Below are positions 7,401-8,270 of a stretch of 8,270 nt of DNA, piece by piece. This stretch comes from JACKAN01 sp964502735 (GTDB taxonomy: Bacteria > Bdellovibrionota > Bdellovibrionia > Bdellovibrionales > UBA1609), in assembly GCA_964502735.1 (NCBI GenBank), contig CAZCYD010000087.1, forward strand, positions 1 to 8,270, read 5' to 3'. The notes under the pieces were generated by a model. The model saw only the letters and a list, made by a program, of their open reading frames with translations, made no database searches and was not told where the DNA came from. The translations under genes were made by a program, and so were the position numbers. Positions within the stretch are counted from its first letter, which is position 1. Each line of letters begins with the position of its first letter.

Positions 7401-8121
7401 AATTAATTTGAGCAACCGTTGGATTGTTAACAGTTACAGCCCAAGAAGTGCTGACCTTATCATAACCATCACTCACTTCGACAGTTACTGTGTTAACTCC
7501 GGCCACAGAGCAAGGTGGTGTAAAAGTATTTTCAGAAACGCCTACACCGTTCACAACTGAAAAATAAGCTGAATGAACGGCACCATTCAAAAGCCAGTTG
7601 TAAGTCAACCCATCAGCATCTGCATCAGATGCATTAACAGTCATAGCTAGAGAGCCCCCACCACAGGAAATGATATTACCAGCACTAGATGGAATCGCGG
7701 CTGTTATTTGCGGTGGAATATTTTTTTCTAGAATAAATATTTTGCTAGCTTCAGACTTTGGGTTTGCAGCTATGACTTCTAAGTTGCTCAATCCGCCAGG
7801 AGCAGAAGCTCCACTAAATTTAAAAAACGGCTCCGTTCCGACGAATAATACACTTCCGTCTAACTTCCATGTGTAAACAACACCTCCTGCTGTGCTGTTC
7901 ACACTCACAACAAAAGTTATATCTTTACTATCAGTAACTCTTATTGGACTTTCTAAAGGTGAGAACGAAACTATCTGCAAATCATCGACAATCTCTTCAT
8001 CATTTTTTACTGGGGATTCTGGACTGTCGAGAAAAGCAAAGCCATCATCACTAGAGCCTTTGCAGGAAGACAAAGTTAAGGCCAAAGCGAATAAAGAAAA
8101 TAATCTCAATAGAATACGCAT
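4483..8121 (-). CDS. large secreted lipoprotein with four Ig/PKD-like domains and NHL-type beta-propellers
   Basis: About 1212 residues from the ATG at 8121. An in-frame ATG at 8163 would add 14 residues. I prefer 8121 because it gives a standard 20-residue lipoprotein signal (MRILLRLFSLFALALTLSSC, lipid Cys20), and a promoter-like element lies almost on the 8163 codon; neither start has a strong ribosome site. Residues about 50-420 form four Ig/PKD-like domains sharing Y-x-W-x-L-[DN]-G at Tyr83, Tyr174, Tyr271 and Tyr362, with SDG/SDA end strands. Residues about 422-1212 are NHL-like blades of the form P-x-G-[LIV]-A-x-D, N-x-[LIV]-[YF]-[VI]-A-D, N-H-x-[IV], followed by a Gly-rich GxGG/IAG turn. 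I count about twelve, fitting two six-blade propellers. The last blade (YGLAFDSSGNLYIADRNNHIVRMV) is the clearest. Fourteen cysteines beyond the lipid one suggest disulfides. The likely location is the cell surface or periplasm, with a binding or adhesion role; the ligand is unknown. The hairpin after its stop separates it from the motor operon. Confidence 0.9.
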   Translation of the reverse strand: MRILLRLFSLFALALTLSSCKGSSDDGFAFLDSPESPVKNDEEIVDDLQIVSFSPLESPIRVTDSKDITFVVSVNSTAGGVVYTWKLDGSVLFVGTEPFFKFSGASAPGGLSNLEVIAANPKSEASKIFILEKNIPPQITAAIPSSAGNIISCGGGSLAMTVNASDADADGLTYNWLLNGAVHSAYFSVVNGVGVSENTFTPPCSVAGVNTVTVEVSDGYDKVSTSWAVTVNNPTVAQINSYTPLGSPIIIPSSGSQLFSVSATGKDPLSYEWRLNGTPIPGESTSFITLNAASLVVGEHTLTAVVSDADSSDSRDFLVKRNAPPVLSAPSPSTGSTTKINYQSLKTFSINGSDENGDPISYSWTLNGLPSVAISASATGSGHQAILSPSAGLVGTHTLMVSASDGVETAQQSWTININYFSSVCNDLTAGQICTILGSPGYGNGLYPASDNEKIKIRPTDVIDDGSGNLFVTDDINHVVWFFNRSALPITRLGKTVAPGQFVAIIGNGSTGLGPELSSNNHYKPRNPYGVAWDPIGENLFVSLWSDHKVIRIDSTGQVTHDICHGGNGNPMGAEGDSATGHRCNNPANLAYDPVRKYLYVAIHANHQIKMFDLSDPDPTNWTGHYMVGNTSGDSGSANGAVGNSGTRGSNPFALTIDSQGVVYFVESGANCRLRIVNNTASNRSYMGGAVTVNAGQVGTLTGGASCGTNTGVYSALRFQQPRGLAVWENAGSVLGFFVTNRDHDRTTFLNNTASSVTLGGQEVSPYNGDYVWHSTTEAGYGGGSTPARNNPTNEPWGATVNSSGTEFILADRLNFRIRTLNISTANGAVTGLIGEGEMYGYAGGSNSPATIVKLNNPTKLLYDPLTNQLLVSDRSNFIVRGVNLESGADNTVIGAAGIAGNANNEDEEPTVARLRGSFGLAIHGNALLYADNQQGSAANQNCLIRAYNRSGSSQTIFNTSIMPNKVSTIAGDYISGCGSLTGNGGPARSARINRPEGLASDGTNIYIAATQDHCILRVTPDGTLSQYIGSCGNAQDVNGVATGGAVRLRFPSSITMDPRHPTNFFIADQTNQSTNKLKYVNLSGSDVVISGITIANGQIGTVYTGGGYGYAVAAFDNQICFSSGHSTDGWQGSHNVQCRDRDNPIPTTTMLAGRPDGDQTKAGTPSHTEQEGVHATSSYLYTPYGLAFDSSGNLYIADRNNHIVRMVKRWW

Positions 8122-8171
8122 AGATGCTCGTATCTCACTGTTGATATTACCTAGAGTTTTCATACCTTATA

Positions 8172-8198
8172 TAATCGGCTTTTTAGGATGAAATCTAA
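8172..8198 (-). promoter_or_regulatory. sigma-28-like promoter upstream of the large lipoprotein
   Basis: On the minus strand TTAGATTT (8191-8198, 5 of 8 to TAAAGTTT) is followed after exactly 11 nt by GCCGATTA (8172-8179, 7 of 8 to GCCGATAA), the flagellar sigma-28 arrangement. Transcription would begin near 8165, on or just before the ATG at 8163, which favours use of the ATG at 8121 or a leaderless mRNA. An overlapping TATATA/TATAAG could be a sigma-70 -10 box but lacks a good -35. Confidence 0.4.
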
Positions 8199-8246
8199 AG
8201 ATTATGTTAAAAATCAACACTGACTCGAATTGATACGAAGCCTAGA

Positions 8247-8269
8247 GGTGCCAGGCCCTAAGTTGCACC
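8247..8269. repeat. short inverted repeat at the window edge
   Basis: GGTGC (8247-8251) pairs with GCACC (8265-8269) around a 13-nt centre that itself contains GGCCC. It lies upstream of the large lipoprotein promoter, where no gene is visible (8164-8270). It could be part of a terminator or an intergenic repeat of a neighbouring gene outside the window, but five paired bases are weak evidence. Confidence 0.2.
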
Positions 8270-8270
8270 G

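Noticed and set aside
7892..8191. Plus-strand ORF of 99 residues over the lipoprotein signal peptide
   Set aside because: It is antisense to a lipoprotein signal sequence with a good lipobox and has no recognisable domain or ribosome site.

Overview
All recognisable genes in this window lie on the minus strand, so the layout is read from high to low coordinates. The window suggests a Gram-negative, motile, predator- or delta-type bacterium, with Bdellovibrionota or a relative as the best guess. This rests on envelope lipoproteins with lipoboxes, a MotA/MotB stator pair, a signal-peptide protein that looks like the start of an outer-membrane barrel, AT-rich intergenic DNA and a very large Ig/NHL-type lipoprotein. 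The taxonomic call is inference; no marker gene is present.

Region 1 (8270-4483) is one long gene for a secreted lipoprotein of about 1212 residues. It has four Ig/PKD-like domains followed by about twelve NHL-like blades, with an even set of 14 non-lipid cysteines. A promoter-like element resembling the flagellar sigma-28 class sits just upstream. The gene is closed by a perfect 21-bp inverted repeat starting 2 nt after its stop codon.

Region 2 (4482-4187) is a 296-bp intergenic stretch. It holds the hairpin, one candidate sigma-70 promoter with a palindrome in its spacer, and one weak sigma-28-like match close to the next start codon.

Region 3 (4186-37) is a tightly coupled operon: a PEGA/TPR lipoprotein, MotA, MotB, a membrane protein that joins a FliF-like membrane-proximal piece to FliG-like cytoplasmic domains, and a short signal-peptide ORF that may be a broken outer-membrane barrel gene. 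Successive junctions are TAATG, ATGA, ATGA and a roughly 20-nt overlap.

The main result is region 3. It reads as a self-contained reduced ion-driven motor: a MotAB stator, a one-polypeptide rotor fusing FliF-type and FliG-type parts, and an envelope lipoprotein, with no other flagellar gene in the window. The usual charged stator/rotor contact residues and the FliM-binding EHPQR motif look altered, which suggests a motor working apart from the normal flagellar switch. All homology calls were made by eye from the translated sequence.
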